6,729 nt of DNA from Candidatus Bathyarchaeota archaeon (GTDB taxonomy: Archaea > Thermoproteota > Bathyarchaeia > TCS64): assembly GCA_030669135.1 (NCBI GenBank), contig DAOVEE010000104.1, positions 1 through 6,729 of the forward strand, given 5' to 3'. The translations under genes were made by a program, and so were the position numbers. Below are positions 6,303 through 6,729 of the stretch, piece by piece. The notes beneath the pieces are model-generated. The model did no database searches and was not told where the DNA came from. It saw nothing but the letters and a program-made list of their open reading frames with translations. Positions within the stretch are counted from its first letter, which is position 1, and each line of letters starts with the position of its first letter.

Positions 6303-6453
6303 TAGTTACATGGGATTTACATTTTTTCACGGCTGGTTTTGTAGCAGGTTACTTGCCATAAGCGTTTTTTGGGCGGATTCCTGGTTACATGGAGTTTTGT
6401 TTTTGGTTGGGGTTCCCAGGTTACTGACTGTTTCAGGAAAAGTTATTTTTCAG
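6303..6453 (+). repeat. Four-copy degenerate direct repeat with GTTAC core and T-tract
   Basis: GTTAC occurs at 6305, 6348, 6384 and 6420, so the spacings are 43, 36 and 36 bases. In the first three copies a run of five or six T begins 16-17 bases after the start of the core; in the fourth it begins 26 bases after. Copies 1 and 3 share GTTACATGG, and copies 1 and 2 match at about 16 of the first 23 positions. The stretch is G+T-rich on the plus strand. It lies between convergent genes, and the last copy reaches into the 3' end of the gene at the right edge. It is not a CRISPR array: the repeats are too divergent and there are no discrete spacers. Function is unknown; multiple termination sites or a decayed tandem duplication are possible. 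Confidence 0.35.
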
Positions 6454-6729
6454 TGGAGTCGGGCTGTTTATCTGTTTCTATATTCTCGTCTTCGAGTTGC
6501 TCGATGAGCCAATCTATGTTCTCTTCCTTCTCTAGAGCCCAGATATACTGTTCAACGTCGTGAGGAAGGAAGGGAATCAGTGGACCTAAAAAAAAGCGGC
6601 CTGCCATCCCACCCAGCCTGCTCATGTTTCTCATGGAACTAAAAACCAGTATCGCCGCCGTCTCAACGCCCCGGTCTTTGATGAGTTTGAGGATCTTCTC
6701 CCGAGCTCTTTGCTCTTGCTCGGGAGTCA
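6443..6729 (-). CDS. Partial conserved-looking small helical protein (C-terminal part), unknown function
   Basis: The minus-strand frame ending at the TAA at 6445-6443 stays open to the right edge, giving at least 94 residues with the N-terminus outside the window. An internal Met (6634) exists, but the 31 upstream residues, TPEQEQRAREKILKLIKDRG and onward, look like real amphipathic coding sequence, so the start is probably beyond 6729. The order is a charged helix, a hydrophobic central part of about 30 residues (TAAILVFSS, then GRFFLGPLIPFLP), a charged helix IDWLIEQLEDEN, and a disordered acidic tail ending DSTEK. The central part could be a membrane-associated or buried helix pair. The layout recalls small prokaryotic proteins of roughly 100-130 residues with a central GVETPAI-like segment, but I cannot name the family. 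It is convergent with the aminotransferase. Confidence 0.6.
   Translation of the reverse strand, partial: TPEQEQRAREKILKLIKDRGVETAAILVFSSMRNMSRLGGMAGRFFLGPLIPFLPHDVEQYIWALEKEENIDWLIEQLEDENIETDKQPDSTEK

Noticed and set aside
6303..6453. Possible CRISPR array
   Set aside because: Only a 5-9 base core is shared between copies, units are too short and divergent, and there are no unique spacers of constant length.
6283..6507. A 74-residue hydrophobic plus-strand open frame in the convergent intergenic region
   Set aside because: It uses T-rich third positions unlike the other genes, lacks a Shine-Dalgarno site, overlaps the better-supported minus-strand gene, and its hydrophobicity follows from the G+T-rich repeat sequence.

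Overview
The window looks like archaeal chromosomal DNA. Coding regions are GC-rich with a strong G/C preference at third codon positions and frequent AGG/AGA arginine codons. The gaps between genes are AT-rich, with TATA-box-like elements, short oligo-T termination tracts and Shine-Dalgarno sites matching the archaeal GGTG/GTGATC type. The protein families and promoter style would suit a TACK-type (Thermoproteota or Bathyarchaeia-like) heterotrophic archaeon. That placement is an inference and was not tested by any search.

Layout from left to right: (1) bases 1-134, minus strand: the start of a probable membrane protein that runs off the left edge, immediately downstream of (2) an S9-family prolyl-oligopeptidase/acylaminoacyl-peptidase, minus strand, 160-2112. 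(3) A 261-base divergent intergenic region, 2113-2373, holding promoters for both flanking genes, a perfect 12-bp palindrome, a duplicated TATA/TCGTCGATG element and small inverted repeats. (4) An M14-type zinc carboxypeptidase-like protein with a glutamine-amidotransferase-like C-terminal domain, plus strand, 2374-4938. (5) A 109-base gap with an oligo-T terminator and a clear TATA/SD promoter. (6) A fold-type I PLP-dependent aminotransferase, plus strand, 5048-6238. (7) A G+T-rich convergent intergenic region, 6239-6442, with four degenerate GTTAC...T-tract repeats. (8) The C-terminal part of a small hydrophobic protein of unknown function, minus strand, 6443 to the right edge.

The three full-length genes fit a cytoplasmic peptide and amino acid catabolism neighbourhood. 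The S9 enzyme would cut oligopeptides or remove N-terminal (acyl)amino acids, the M14 protein would trim C-termini, and the aminotransferase would deaminate released amino acids to 2-oxo acids. Neither peptidase has a visible signal peptide. The genes do not form one operon: the peptidases are divergent, and the aminotransferase has its own promoter. However, an identical AAGACGTTTT block followed by ACTCGT lies upstream of both plus-strand genes, hinting at shared control. I see no mobile elements, CRISPR array, tRNA or rRNA. Nothing here is clearly a new system. The most unusual points are the intergenic sequence elements and the two-domain M14 protein.
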